A stretch of DNA of 64,000 nucleotides from Micropterus salmoides. Its lineage: Eukaryota > Chordata > Actinopteri > Centrarchiformes > Centrarchidae. The stretch lies in contig NW_024040374.1 in the NCBI RefSeq assembly GCF_014851395.1, forward strand, positions 22,049,695 through 22,113,694. The letters run 5' to 3'. A model generated the notes under the pieces. That model was not told the origin of the DNA, did no database searches, and saw only the letters and a list, made by a program, of their open reading frames with translations. Below, piece by piece: positions 1 to 13,146 of this stretch (the first letter of the stretch is position 1; each line of letters starts with the position of its first letter). Position numbers and translations under genes: made by a program.

Positions 1-2105
1 GAGAAAAACAAGCATAGCACAGCCCTCAGCCCTGCCAGTGATAAATGACCCACGCTGCTATCTTCATCTCAAGTGGGACCCACAGTCCCAATTGGCGAGA
101 AAAGCTATGTGTGCGTGCACATAAGTGTGTGTTCACTTGTGTGTTACCTCGGGTCATGTTTGCATTATTTTTTGCATACAATGTGCTGATGATGGAAGGA
201 GAAATAGCAACAAAAAAATAAGGAATAACTCATATAAATGTCTTCTTTAGTGACAGAAATTAGAGTGAATGATCATTTGATGCTTGCAAAAACTATTAAT
301 TTATGGTTGTGTCTCTTTCTCTGCCTCACCAGGCACCCACCCCGCAACCCTCCCTATCCCTGGCTGTGCCCCTGGCTGCCCCAATGCAACACAGCCCCTC
401 TTCTCCCCAAATGAAATTCTTTGGAAAGTCATTTTATATCACTCTTTGACTGTGCATTGAACTGTAAAACCACCCCATTGGAAACAAAATAAAAGGATAG
501 GAGAGGGAGAGACGGGGGGATGGGGCAAGGAGGAGAATTATAATTCTTTGCAGGCCTTTGGTATTAACCCAAACACCAGAGCTGTCAGCAGTTCAGAGAG
601 GGAGGTGCGAGGGGCAAACATTCAGTGTTAATTGGCACTTTGTAAGCTCTGAGCCTTCCTTTTGTGAGGGAAGTGGAAGAGAGAGTGAGTGAGCAAGAGG
701 GGGGAGGAGGAGTGGCCAGCAGAGTGGGACAGGAAGAGAGAGGGAGAGCGAGGGAGAGAGAGAGAGAGAGGGACAGCTCTTGTTCTCGTAGGTTTGTTGG
801 GCCTTGTTGAGGGTGTTTACGGTTCACTTCTTATCCTTTGTTAATTGGGCTTTCTCTCCCCCAATGAAAAAAAAGAGAAGAATTCATGTAACCCCCAGCC
901 TGCCACCCATGCTCCCTGTGACTCTCCCCACCAGCCAGATCAGCAAGAGAGGGATAAATGACAAGTACATAATAAATGCATTGTCCTGTGAACATCATTA
1001 AACTCATACATACAGGCAAATCTCTATTTTTAACTCCACATTTAATCAAATGCAACTGAAACATATTTGGATGTGTTGGGCCAAATTCTTCTTTCTTGCT
1101 TCAGCAGGTGCCAAATTATTGAAAGAGAAATCAGCAGCGGAAATTTTATGAGTTAAAAGTGTATTCCTGTTAACGTATGCATTAACGTTTTAAACTCCCA
1201 ACCTCTCCCACCCCCACCCCAGACCCAATCTGATGCCCTCTGTGTTAATGGTGATACAGGATGTAAAAACACCCCGCCTCTCCACTTTGTGGATCCTCTC
1301 CTTCTGCTGATGTGTTTGGAGTTATCTGAAATAATTAAAGAGGAAGAGACTGGCAGACAGAGAGAGGGAGAGATAGAAGGGCACCTGTCTTTGAAAGAGA
1401 GAAGGGAAGAGGGGGTGTTGTTGGCATGAGGCTGGTGCACTCTGCTTCACAGCACCTCTGGCCTCTTTCTGTCTGTCCCTCTAGCTCCCACTGACTGATG
1501 TAAATAATAATAGTGCCAGTACTGAAAGGACACAGGTGTCAACCATTGTGCTACTCTCAATGGACCTGGGGGAAGGAGGTCAGGGGTCACAGGGCCACCT
1601 CAGCCACCTCTCACACCCACAGTTTTTATTCACACTGACGCTCCCTTTCATAGGTTTTCATCCCCCCGTCCCCTCCCCCTTTGTCTCTCTTGCTCGCTCT
1701 CTCCTTTTGTTATCATAGAGCAATGTTTTGTGAAAACTTTTTGGAGGTCATGCACAAGCTCAGTATTCAGGAAGATTAACATTCTTTTAAACATTAATCA
1801 GCTCACACGAGCTACGTAGAGCAATAGCCAGTTTCAACTTAATGATTTTAGATCAACATTTATTCCACAGACAATTTGCAATTTATTTATGGAATTTTCC
1901 TACCAGCAGCCTACAAAGACAAACCTACTTGAGTTGTACAAATATGTGAACATGTACAGAACACATGTTCACATATTTGTTTGTTTTATGCAGCAGCAAC
2001 TCCTCAGTAGGTCTTGCAGCTTCAAAATAATTCACATTTCCAATCTAATACAGTATACACATATAGTATATTCTAAGAAGATTGATAACACTCGCTTATC
2101 TGTCA
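1..2105. other. intergenic, no gene recognised
   Basis: I see no convincing exon on either strand. Open frames here are short, lack recognisable domains and run through low-complexity sequence. A purine-rich tract at about 660-775 contains a (GA)n microsatellite near 747-771. Homopurine and pyrimidine-rich stretches recur at 1330-1420 and 1660-1710. Confidence 0.6.
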
Positions 2106-2109
2106 TTTA

Positions 2110-2440
2110 AATATGTAGCTGGAACTGGTTAGCTTAAGTTAGATTAACATATGACTGGCAACAGCTAGCTTGGCTCTATCCAATGGAATCAAAATCTGCC
2201 TACCAACACCTCTAAAACTAACTGTAAAGTAAGTGTAAAAATGTTAATTTTCCATTTTAAAAAGGCCTATGTGCTGAATATTTCTTGGGACCAGTTGTCA
2301 AGGAATCAGTGGAGACTCATGTAACTGATCTTTATGCCAAGCTAAGCTAACCGGCTGCTGCCTCCAGCTATATTCTTACTATCAAAAATATGAGTGGTAT
2401 TAATCTTTTCATGTAATTCTCAGATAGAAAACAGTATTTT
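2110..2440. repeat. teleost dispersed repeat, probable non-autonomous DNA element
   Basis: The stretch carries phrases I recognise from many fish introns, including an 'aagctaagctaaccggctgctg' type core and 'aacagctagcttggctctatcc'. The assignment rests on recall of this common fish repeat, not on a visible target-site duplication. It has no coding content. Confidence 0.5.
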
Positions 2441-2477
2441 GAACAAAATGTTGATGTATTTATTTAATGACCACATT

Positions 2478-2592
2478 TGTCCATCCATCCAACCATCATC
2501 AACCGCTTCTCCTGCATACAGGGTTGCGGGGGGCTGGAGCCAATCCCAGCTGACATCGGGCGGGGTACACCCTGGACACCCTCCATCAGAGG
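2478..2592 (+). repeat. CCAT-headed dispersed repeat fragment
   Basis: Short (CCAT)n is followed by a 'cagggttgcgggg...ggctggagccaatcccagctgac' type consensus, a very common fish interspersed repeat. A second, shorter copy lies at 49033-49097. The parent element cannot be assigned from this sequence; an RTE-like LINE tail is one possibility. Confidence 0.55.
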
Positions 2593-2599
2593 GCACCAC

Positions 2600-5005
2600 A
2601 TTTGTTTTTATTATTTTATGAATGCATTTAACTAAAAGCAGTACAGTTGAGAGACCAATAAAATGAAAGTACATTTATTAAATTACAGTAATTATTTATA
2701 TTTTTTTGTGCTAAGTCTCTTGCAGTAATAACTTTCAATTGCTCCTTACATCTTCTTTTCTGGAGTACTGTCATTGTGTCACATACATCATGTGTTACCT
2801 TTTTACAGTGTACTCTGCCACCCCCACTTCCACCTTCACACAGGAGGCTCCTAAGTCCTGTTCTCATCAGTTGGTCATCCATTTATAAGTCGGTGGGTGA
2901 TAAGTGTTACACACACACACTACACACAAGTCAGCAAACATGCATGACATGATGTATGTGTGTGTGCATCAAGGCCGCTCTTTCTGTAGTGCTCAAAGTA
3001 ACTGAGGGATGAAGCTGGACGGAGATTTGTGGAGCAGTGTCCTTTGTGCTCAAAGAAGCAGGACAAGAAAGCATCATAAATTGGGACTGGCGCATGATGG
3101 TTGAGGTGCACTCTACTATCGCCATGGATAGGTGACTATTTATGGTCTGAAACATGACATTTCTGCAGCTTCAGCAAACGTGTAAACATAAAAGCGAGGA
3201 CACTGTATGCTATCTGGAAAAAGGATACGGCCTTTTTTACATGTCATTTGATTTTACTACTGTAGCACATATACAGATAGTCTTTCTTTATCTGTCGACA
3301 TAGAGATTTAATAATATGCTGTATCACGGATATTAAAGCAGAATTCAACCTCCATTACAAACCTCTGTGGGTAAGAGTCCAATTGGCCAATCAGTCTGCC
3401 ACCTTTCAAGTTTTATGTGTAGTAAGTAAAGCCTGCCGAGCTGAGCCAGCTTTGGTCTTGGCCTTGGTTGTTTGCAGTCATAATGAAAATGTTTGATCTT
3501 AATATAGAGCCCAGTCTACAACCCTGGGGGAGAACCTCAGTTATACTGAACCAACAAGATAGAGAATATGCAAGCGTAGAGTAGTTTAATTTGCAGCAGT
3601 AGAAAATAACAGAGAAAGACAATATATATATATATCTATAGATGTATCAAGGTTTGAGTGTTTGACACTATATTTTTTGTGTGTTACAGTGAGTGTGGTG
3701 GGTGGATGGTCTTCAGCCTATAAGGTCTACGCTTGAAGGAGATGGAGATTCTAGAGAAGGTGAGAGGATTTATTACCTAGCATTAGGAACACTAATCTGT
3801 TGCAGGTGTTTCTGGCTGTTCTCCCAGGCCATGCCTGCTCTCCTCCCCAGGAGGCCCCACCATATTTGTGTGTGTGTGACAGAGAGAGACAGAAGGAGCG
3901 AGAGGAAGGAAGAGAGGTTTTTTATTTCTTACCACGGCACCTGCAGGGAGATTATACCATCTCCACAATCAAATCAGATCATTGTGTCCTTATCTCATGT
4001 CAAGATAAGGACAAAGAGAACATGTATTCCAATAACGTCTCCCATCAGTCATATCAATCAAAAGACGACAAGAAAAAAGCAAAGTGCAGGAGAACGGTGC
4101 AAACTTTTATATTACAGATTCAAGGCCACTTCTTCTTGCTCTAGGAGAGTCATTTATATACATCAAAGAGAAAGTGCTCTACTTTTTGTTTCTCAACTTT
4201 TCAAATCACACTCTAATTTTTAGCAAGGCATTTCTTTTGACATTGACAACTCACTATACAGTAGAAATCCATTCTATCAGCAGGGTACAACCTCTAGGGT
4301 GTATTACAATAAAGAAAAGACCACCAGGACGGATTGAGCCAACAGCTTCACAGGAAGCCTGCGGTGCTTTTGAGGGATGATGAACAAAGACACAAAGGAA
4401 CCCACTGAGAAAGTCCTGCTCTGTAGGAAGTCTGCAACGCCTACTGTGGCCAGCTTTGGAAAGAAGAAACTAAATGAAACAGAGAAGAATGGAGATGGAG
4501 AGGAACCCAGGGGTAGAGAACAGTGAACTCAGGAAAAAGAACAGGGAGGGTTGAGGATTGATATGGTGATGGAGGTTTTAAAAAAAAAAGGAAATTTTAA
4601 AATCGGATGATTCAAAATGTGAACACACTGGTCCTTTATATATATATTTTATTACAATATTTAGATAAAAATATTTCAAATCAAATTAAGGATTCCTATT
4701 AAGGATTTTTATTAACAGACTATGCACTTCGCTGGTTGCTGTAGATAGATAAGTAATCTTACTTACTTCACTACTTTGGTACTACTGCCCTCATGTGGAC
4801 ATTTAAAGTACTGTTCCATTCAGATTAAAGCCTCTTTACAGTATTGAGCATGTACTTGATCCTTATGAGTGGCTGGTATGACTGAATGTTTTGATTACAA
4901 AATACATTTTTAAAAAAACTATTTGTGTTATCATTTTTTAAAAATTATTATTACTTTTAAATTATAAAGCCTTACTAATACGTAGTTGCGGAGTTGATAA
5001 TTGTT
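2600..5005. other. intergenic, no gene recognised
   Basis: Six-frame reading gives only short frames without domain signatures. The longest (3693-4223, plus, 176 aa) has biased composition and no recognisable motif or flanking splice signals. I do not call it a gene. Confidence 0.55.
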
Positions 5006-5009
5006 CTTT

Positions 5010-5212
5010 GTGCTGTGATATTTCTTTGTGTCCAGGTGGCTTAAGTGTTTTAAGACCTTATACTCTGATAACAACATCTCAGGTTCGATTCCAGCTAGAT
5101 AACCTTTGTTGCATGTCATTCCCACCCTTTCCCTCCCCTTCTTTCCTGTCACATCACAACCATCCACTATTAAATGAGGGCAAAAATACCCCCAAAACAG
5201 GCAAAAGGTAAA
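5010..5212 (+). mobile_element. tRNA-derived SINE
   Basis: A Pol III B-box-like motif (GGTTCGATTCC, about 5083-5093) lies about 50 bp after an A-box-like TGGCTTAAGTG (5037-5047). A body follows with the 'ttgttgcatgtcattccc' phrase common in fish tRNA-derived SINEs, then an A-rich end. It ends just before the hsd11b1l poly(A) signal, so it may lie in or at the end of that gene's 3' region. Confidence 0.65.
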
Positions 5213-5226
5213 TTAGGATAGTGGAA

Positions 5227-5232
5227 TTTATT
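5227..5232 (-). terminator. poly(A) signal of hsd11b1l
   Basis: AATAAA on the minus strand, about 137 bp past the hsd11b1l stop codon. It is the first canonical signal downstream, which gives a short 3' UTR. Confidence 0.6.
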
Positions 5233-5368
5233 AATCACAGACAAGGCTGTCTACAGCATCATCATGCCCAGTGTATCAATGTCAGATAAATATGAAGATC
5301 TAACCAAACAATAAACCATGTATTTAATCTAGAACATGCATAATGGTACTGCAGATGCAGAATGTTTC

Positions 5369-6771
5369 TCATGGGCTGTAGTTGTAGGAGTTCTGGATGA
5401 TATAGTTTGTGATGGAAGGGAACCAGTCTTTGGTAAGAATTATAACCTGGGTGAACCAAGGGTAGAAGAGCTCCGGCTGTCTTGTAGCTCCTGTAATGAT
5501 GATGTTCAAGGCGGCATCTGTGGCAGGGTAGGCTGGAACATTAGTGACTCCCCTGGGGTACAGAAAAATACTGCTCTTAACTACTGTGGATAACAGTAGT
5601 AAAAAAAAGCCAAATAAGTTGCAGCATATCAGTATGTAAGTATCAGTGATCATTTTGCTGTGTGACACTTTGGTTAATAACACTCATTGTAAACTTGACT
5701 AACCTGACTTTCTCCATAGCTGATTCAGTATCAATGAGCCCCAGTGTACATATAGAGATGGACACATTGCTCCTCTTCATAGCAAGCTCATGATAAAAGG
5801 CCCCAAAGAAACCATTCAAGGCAGATTTTGTTGAGGTATACGGTGCTACGAAGGGACTGGACATTTTACCTGTGAAGCATCGATAAGGTTTTCCAACAAA
5901 ATCTTGTCAGAAACTATTGTGGCCTTTTAAGGGGCCTCATTTAAAACTACTTGCACATTTGATTTTAACAAGTGCACACTTACAAATTACAAATAACCTT
6001 AGAATTAGGATCACTATACATAAGTACAACATTTACAAGTGGTTAGGACTATTTATAAACTCATCTGCCAAACTCAAATCCTTACTATAATGAGTGGCAC
6101 ATTTTAAACCATGAAATAGCAAATTAAAACACAAGTGAGATTAGGAAAATACAGTATTTAAAATATTTCAATAATTTCAGTATTTTTCAACATGTGACTA
6201 AACAATCTGACCTTGAGATCTATTTAGTAGCTGTTCTGGAGCTTTTGATCACATGACATGATCTTCTTCAGCAGCTCGAGTATTATAGTAGAAAAAGTGG
6301 GAAAGTGTTTTGTGTTTTTTTCCTAGTAAGAAACCCTATTGTAAGTGGTCAGAAAGAAATGGACTTGGAAACTTAACATTTTTCATCATGTTTTCAAAAT
6401 GGTTTTAGTCCAAGTATTCTTTATTTTCATTTTACTCTTCCTGGTAATGCACTTTGTAACTTTATTATAAAATAGTGCGATACAAGGGAAGTTTAAAGTA
6501 TAAAACATAAACTATGTAACATAACATATGGTTATTATTTATATAATCAGGCCAAACTATACGTTATTTGTAATTAATGGGCGAAAAATATTTGCAAGTA
6601 ATAATGCATGTATAGGCATATGGTTTGCTGACTTAAAATGTGTATGTAAATGATGTGGTAAACCAACCTAAAAGTGATGAAACAATCACCAGTGATCCTT
6701 TACTTTGCTCAAGGGAGGCCAAAGCTTTCCAAGCCATCTGAATATAGCTGAAGAAATTGACCTTTGAAAAG

Positions 6772-6818
<47 letters not shown>

Positions 6819-9756
6819 AAATACAGAGATCAGTGCATAGCCCTCATTTTATGTGCTAATATAGACCATGAAAATGCTGCACTACCTTCATCAGCCACCT
6901 GGTGTGCTCCACATCTCCCTCCCACATGCTGAAGGGGCTAGGGCCAATGTGGTTGAGAACTAGGTAATTCAACCCTCCAAGCTTTTCCAAAGCAAAATTT
7001 ATCACCTTTTCAGGGTCTGACTCACTGGCCATGTCTGCTGCTATGTACAGAGCTTTCTGGGCTCCCAAACTCAGGCACTTCTCTGCCACCTGTAAGCAAA
7101 GATCAGAAAGAACGGATCAACTGGCCAATGCAGTTGCAAAATAGAGAACACTCGTGGCACTTCAAACAAGTGAATGTTTGTAATTAACCAGGCATGATGT
7201 ATTGGTCTGAGCTTTGAGTCCATTTGTATGTTGCCAAGTTCACTGACCTGCTGTAACACTTTCTCCCGCCTTGCTGTAATTACTACCTGGGCTCCAAAGC
7301 GGGCATAGTGATATGCAATTTGTTCACCAATACCCGTACTGGCCCCAGTCACCAATACCCTGGCACCTTTGAGAGATTCTGTGAGACACATGAAACACAC
7401 ATTAGATATACTCATATTAGCTGTAAACACAGATGTAAATTGATGTAAATGAATAAACATTTAAGTGGAGTTCCACTGATAAAAGATAAACCAATCAAAG
7501 TCCACCATATTTTGTTTCAACATAATGATTTTTTCAGCACGTAAGCATTTACCATAGAAAGATAAACCACTCAAAAGTCTACTATATGTTGTTTCAACAT
7601 AATAAAACTTCTCGACTTTGACTCATTGCTCATTGGACTCAAAACATCATATGTCCCCTTTGTGATAAAATAGTCAGATACTGTGTTTATTTATTACTCT
7701 GCACTGTTTTCTGCCCAGGTAACCAGTAGAAACTCATTCAGTGCCTTGATCACTCCTTCAGATCCAGGTTTAATGTACAACCAACCACACTTTGTCCTCT
7801 TGTTATTTCAACACGAAAAAGATAAGAATTTGCTGAAATTACATGCAAAACTGCACTCCTACGATAATGCACCGTTGTATGTCTTTAGATGCAGAGTGCA
7901 ACTTAAAAAATACCATCATTCAAATCATTCATTGTCCATTTATAAAATGCAACAAGTAAAGCTATCGGCCTATCAGGAAACTCCATAAATCACAGAGGTG
8001 AGGCAGAGCAGCCAGAGGACATCAGAGGGAAAACCAGAAAATATTTTCTACATAACATATTATCCAGTTTCACCTAAATCAGCTTATAAAGTTGTGGTTT
8101 TGTACAGTTTGTATCAGTGAGGTCCGGCTGTGCCCCAGAAAAACTAACTAATAAGTATGTATACTTTTTTTGTCATTTTGTTTTGTCACCAACCACACTT
8201 GGTTCCCCCGTTATTTCCACATGTAAAAATACAAGAAAGTTAAGAATTTGCTGCAATTTCATGCAAAACTGCACTCCTACGATAATGTCTTTAGATGCAG
8301 AGCGCATCTCAAACAAACCATCAAGTTTCACTCTCCATTTGTAAAATGCCATCATATGAAATGTCACATTAATATCTTCATTAAGCTGTTGTATCAACTG
8401 TGGTAGTAGTTTTTTTTACAAGGTGACAATGTTACAAAACTGAACACGGGGATATGCAAGTACATTAACACTACCCCATTGACTCAAACCATATAATTTC
8501 ATTATTTTTGGAATCTTGACTGCACATTGCATCCTCGCAAAATGGACAAATGTTCTCTGTCTGCTCAGTCACAGGCAGAAAGCATGTCAGATTATCACCA
8601 ATTACTCGCTCAGTTTGTGCTTCCTTTCCTAAATTTCCCCAGGGGAACACTGAACTTCATCATCATATTACACACAGATATTTTATGCAATGCAGAGCAG
8701 TAAACATGTACAGCATCCCGTCACTTAAACATTCACATGATGGGTTTACAAGGTCCATATTCAAGCGTGGCATGGAGACTGCTGATTAAAGATGAATTAT
8801 ATTTGAGCATTTTAAATAATGTTAATGTGTTTTTAACCCTTGTGATTTGGGATTATACATGGTATGGAATTTTGTTCATCATAATCCTCCCAAGTGTCCT
8901 GAGTTTATATTTACTCCAATTCAGAAAGAACAAACATTTGTGCAAATACAATTGTTTGCCAAATATGATACCGAGATTCAGTGTTCTATTTTAAGAAGTT
9001 TCTTTATCCTTAGATGATTTCTTTAGACTCTCCCACTAATGAATAGTTACTGTTGCGTAGACAATCTTGCCCCCTAATCAACTGAGCGTGTTTCACACCA
9101 AGCTGTCAATGAATAACCTGTAACACCTCTAACTCCTAACCTCTAACATGCACTTCCTGTGCCCTTCTTTTTATATCCCCTCACAATCATCTTGTATTGA
9201 TTGCACTTTTTGTTACTTCTTTCCCTAGGTATTTACCCAATTGATGCGATATGTGCTATTAGCTCTTACTAGTATTTATTAGTGTTCTTACTAGTATGTA
9301 TTATCAATTGTAGATCTTGTGCTGTATTTGATGTTTTGTGGATCCTTGTATGTTGTTTCTCAAATGTAAGTCGTTTTGGATAAAAGCGTCTGCCAAATGA
9401 GTAGGTTAAATGTAAATGTAAATGTAAAGCTAAAGTTGCATTCATGTGTTGTTGGAATAATCGGGAAAGAGAGTTCCAGATTCCCCAAAATTATGCAAAA
9501 CTATATTTCTGCATACTAAGTGCTGTAGTATCACAAGCAGGAGATCACTGACATGTGAGGTGATTTTGGAGACGCTACAGCTCATAACAGTGTAGTTATT
9601 GAATATTAAAAATAGGCATGTTACAAGAGTTCAAATCACATTCCCTTTGTTCTTGCAAGAGTATCTCTTACCTGCGTCAAACCTGGGTGCAGTCCACTTG
9701 ACAGCTAGGAAAACAACAAATAAACTTGCTAATAAGATTTTTGTAAAAGTTCCCAT
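5369..9756 (-). CDS. hsd11b1l: hydroxysteroid 11-beta-dehydrogenase 1-like protein (SDR family)
   Basis: Six coding exons join in frame: 9756-9672, 7378-7248, 7089-6886, 6761-6668, 5869-5704 and 5552-5369. All have GT-AG borders and together they encode 287 aa, close to the family length. The protein starts with a hydrophobic signal-anchor (residues about 5-21, TKILLASLFVVFLAV), as in ER-membrane 11-beta-HSD1-like enzymes. It then has the cofactor motif TGASTGIG, the structural NHIG, the catalytic serine in VVISSL and the catalytic YTSTK (Tyr-x3-Lys). The family uses NADP(H) on steroid or other carbonyl substrates; the substrate of this member is not known. Intron 1 (7379-9671) holds a LINE tail and local duplications. 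The gene is divergent from micos13, as in human 19p13.3, which supports orthology. I see no damage. Confidence 0.93.
6776..6814. repeat. (CA)n microsatellite
   Basis: About 39 bp of uninterrupted CA dinucleotides in an hsd11b1l intron, between the exons at 6668-6761 and 6886-7089. Confidence 0.95.
7486..7605. repeat. short tandem duplication in hsd11b1l intron 1
   Basis: Two copies of a roughly 42-bp unit (aagataaaccaatcaaagtc... and aagataaaccactcaaaagtc...), each ending in 'tgtttcaacataat', lie about 72 bp apart. Confidence 0.75.
7770..8352. repeat. pair of direct repeats, about 170 bp each, in hsd11b1l intron 1
   Basis: The segment at about 7783-7960 is repeated at about 8186-8352. Both share 'aaccaaccacact' type starts, 'gcaaaactgcactcctacga' and 'gtctttagatgcagag'. 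The second copy lacks a short internal piece. The sequence between them is unrelated. No coding content was seen. Confidence 0.75.
9106..9427 (+). mobile_element. 3' tail of an L2/CR1-type LINE, 5'-truncated
   Basis: This stretch matches the 3' UTR of the longer LINE at 51.78-53.41 kb almost phrase for phrase ('taacacctctaactcctaacc', 'gctcttactagtatttatt', 'caaatgtaagtcgttttgga'). It ends in a degenerate (AAATGT)n tail. It carries no reverse transcriptase and sits in hsd11b1l intron 1. Confidence 0.8.
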
Positions 9757-10277
9757 TTTGTAACCTTTTGTAAACGTGATAGTAGTTGTTTTTCAGCAGC
9801 TTTGAGTGTTTAGTAATGAGTCCAGACTTCAAATCTGTTGCCAAACTGCCTTGCACGAGAATGTGAAAAATGCCATTTATGCAACTTAACGTAAATCCCT
9901 CCTCTCTTGCTCTTGGCCATGAATGAACGGGGTGTGTTCACTTGGACGTCGAGGTTCAGATAGCTGATCAAGTCCTGAGATACAAATTACAAATTGTATA
10001 TGTCAGGTGTTTCAAAAAGCACTTCCTTTAAATGAAGGCGTCAAATTGTAATTAATATGACTATAAAGATATAAATGAATAAAAAGAGGGTTACGAATCT
10101 GCTGCTCTTAAATAACGTTTGCGCTAGCTTTTGAAAGGGCAACTTTATTGACACAACCCCTGTGTACAGGACTCAGGCAGGGTCGTCCTTCAGTGTATCT
10201 GGATAGCTTTCACCCCAGCTCATAATAGGCGGAACGTTAATAGCAGTACGTAAAAGGAAACTACACCGCTGTGAACC
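9757..10277. promoter_or_regulatory. shared head-to-head promoter region, hsd11b1l / micos13
   Basis: 521 bp separate the divergent start codons, so the regulatory regions must overlap or be shared. I see no clear TATA box near either start. Transcription start sites cannot be placed from sequence alone. Confidence 0.6.
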
Positions 10278-13111
10278 ATGGCTGCAAAGATTTTGCCCGT
10301 ATTGAAGTTAGTATTTTTAATTTCACTCGTAATTCCCGTTAAGTCAGTGATGCTGTCGGTGCTAGCTATTCAGTTAGCCAGTTAGCTACCTGAGGCTAAG
10401 TTAACTGTTAGTCTGCTCGAGAGCTTTCCAGCTGTCATGTTACCATTTAGCTTTCTTAGTGGTTTGATTGTTAGTTAGTTGACCCAATAACTATATTTTA
10501 TTCCATAAATATATGAATGGACGTTGGTCAAATTTAAGTCGATTTTCTTCGTTCGCTAATGTTTTATAAATAGCTTACTAACGTTAACCGGTAACTTCTT
10601 CTTAAGTGGTGTACTGTAGTAATAGTAGCGTGTAATCGTGTTTTCGACTGGATACAGGGGTGTGTAATCCTGGTTTATAACCTGACTGTCTCTGTTGTTT
10701 CATTTTCAGACTGGCCACCAAGGTGACCATTGCAGGAGGAGCTCTTTACGTCGCCTGTGACTCTGGTCTGCTGGGAAGCAGTGAGCAGGGCTCAGAGGCC
10801 CTGGGGAAAGCCAAGGCTGCAATACCCCCTGCCATAGAGGAATGGATGAAGTACTTTGGCCTGGAGGTACAGATAAGATGCATTGTTTAAGTGTAGTTCT
10901 GATCAAGGGCGGCCCTGGATCTGGGCTAGTAGGCATAATACAATACAAGGATGGAAAATATGTCAAGCAGACACATTTGTATCCATGTTTGTAGAAATGG
11001 GCCTACACTAGGCAAATAGGCCAATGCTGTAGACACCCCTGACAGTGCTTTTGACTCACACACACGAAATGAATGGGTTGGATTTCAATTAAGTGTCCTG
11101 CCATCTCATGGCCCACCACTTATGGGATTATGAGACACATTTACAAGAGGGGGAATACTGTCACAAAAGTGAACAGTTTCCAGCTGTGTTGTCTTCAAAC
11201 CAGTCCAGATGATTTAACAATAGTAATCATCCACTGCTTGCAGATACAAGGTTTTCTTCCTGAACTCTCATGGAGTCACTAAATAAGCTGCCAAATTGAA
11301 GTTCTCTCTTTTAAACAACTATTTCAGATAATGTGAGTCATTCATATCCAGTAACTCACGTGTATGCTTCATGTCATTAAACAAAAGATCATGAAATTTA
11401 CAGTACAAAGGACAGTAAAAAATTTAATTATGCTCACTCTTTATTTATATGTGATCACACACGGTAAATTTGACTTTCTTCTCATTGTACCAAACCCTTT
11501 CAGTGTGAAATGGGCAGTATACCAGCTCTAATCTGTACATAAGTACACCTTATAAAGAGCACAATTTTCATTAAAATAACTAATTTTTTTTTTTAAATAA
11601 TTTGACAATAAGTACGCAGCTTTGGTTTATTCCAGATCTCATAAAACTGATTCTGATTTTCAGTAGACATCTTAGTGTAAGTAGTTGATAACTAGTTTTC
11701 ACTATGTTTTTTTTCTACCAAATAACCCAATGATTTTTCAATATGTGCTTTATATATTCCTATTCTGGTGTAACTCAGGAGTAATATGACTTTTCCAAGT
11801 TTTCAGTGAAGCACCAATCTGTCAATCCTCAATCATTATTGCCACTGGCAGGTATGGCACACTATTTAACCCCATGATGTTAAAGGTTCAGTGTGTAAGT
11901 TCTAGTGACATCTAGTGGTGAGGGTTGTGAATCGCACCCTCCTCCCCTACCCAAGCGAGCAGTATAGCTAAAGTTTTTAATGGGCATTTAGCATGTGAAA
12001 GTACAAATTACATATTTGTGTGCACAGTGGGAAGCAATAGCTCATATGTTTTTTTTAATGCAAATTTGGAAAGTATTTATTATTGGTCACTTGATAGGCG
12101 CACGCTCTTGTTATATATCACCATTAGCAGTAAAAAGAAATACATGTTTTCCACCAGGGTAGTAAAATGTGAAGTTTAGCTGCTGGTCTGAGCTTCCCTA
12201 CTGTTACCGTTTCATTACCAATAATATTCATCAGCTGTTTGTCTCAGGAAGGTAACGGCGCATTTCTGTCCACGTAACAAAGCCATAACAGAGTGCTGGA
12301 GAAGAACTACATGAAATTACAATCCAACTACATATTTTTTCAAAGTTTAGCTGGCTGATCTGAGCTTCGATGCTGGAAGCTGCCGTTTTATTGCCAATTA
12401 GCGATCAGCTGATTCTCACGAACATAACATACAAAGCCAAAAACAGAGCGCTGGAGAGAGAGAGAGAGTCACTACATAAAATTAATCCAACTAACGTAAC
12501 ACCAAACGCCAAAGCACAGCGCTGGAGAATAAACCAATCCAACTAACAATAAATGGTTTTTCTACCAGTCAGTAAAAGTTTAGCTGGCTGATGCTTCCAT
12601 GCTCTAAGCTAACCTTAGGGTTTTATTGCCAATTAACGTTACTGATCAGCTGATTGTCTCGCTAAGTAACCGTCAAAGCCAAACCACAGGCTGGAGAATA
12701 AGTAGGCGCCATGAAATTAATCCATGTTTCACACCACTGACAGGGGAAACATGTCACGGCTCTCTGTGATTATGGCCAGCTTCTAGCTAAAGCTATCAAA
12801 CAACAGTTTTCATTTGCATCGCTAAAGTCTGACAAACAAAGTTAATTACTTGTCCAGCAGAAAACGGACAACTTCAGCACCGCTTTGAAAACATCTGTCC
12901 CACATTAATGTTATAGCCTTCCATCTGGGAAAATCCACAAAATCTGTGATTTCTGCCGTCAGCGGTCTGTCCCCTGAGTGCTGTCTGTCCCAACTCAGTC
13001 AGGCTGTTGGCTCTCCTCCTAAATAACACATGTGTGTGCTCCTTCAGTTGTCCAAATGTCACTTCTCTTCTTACTTCTAATAAACCAGAAGACTACTCAG
13101 AGACTGTATAA

Positions 13112-13146
<35 letters not shown>

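Noticed and set aside
3693..4223. Longest open frame (176 aa, plus) in the left intergenic region
   Set aside because: No domain, biased composition, overlapping equally open frames, and no splice signals or matching neighbours that would make it an exon.
6776..6814. (CA)n run considered as a regulatory element
   Set aside because: It is an ordinary intronic microsatellite with nothing around it to suggest function.
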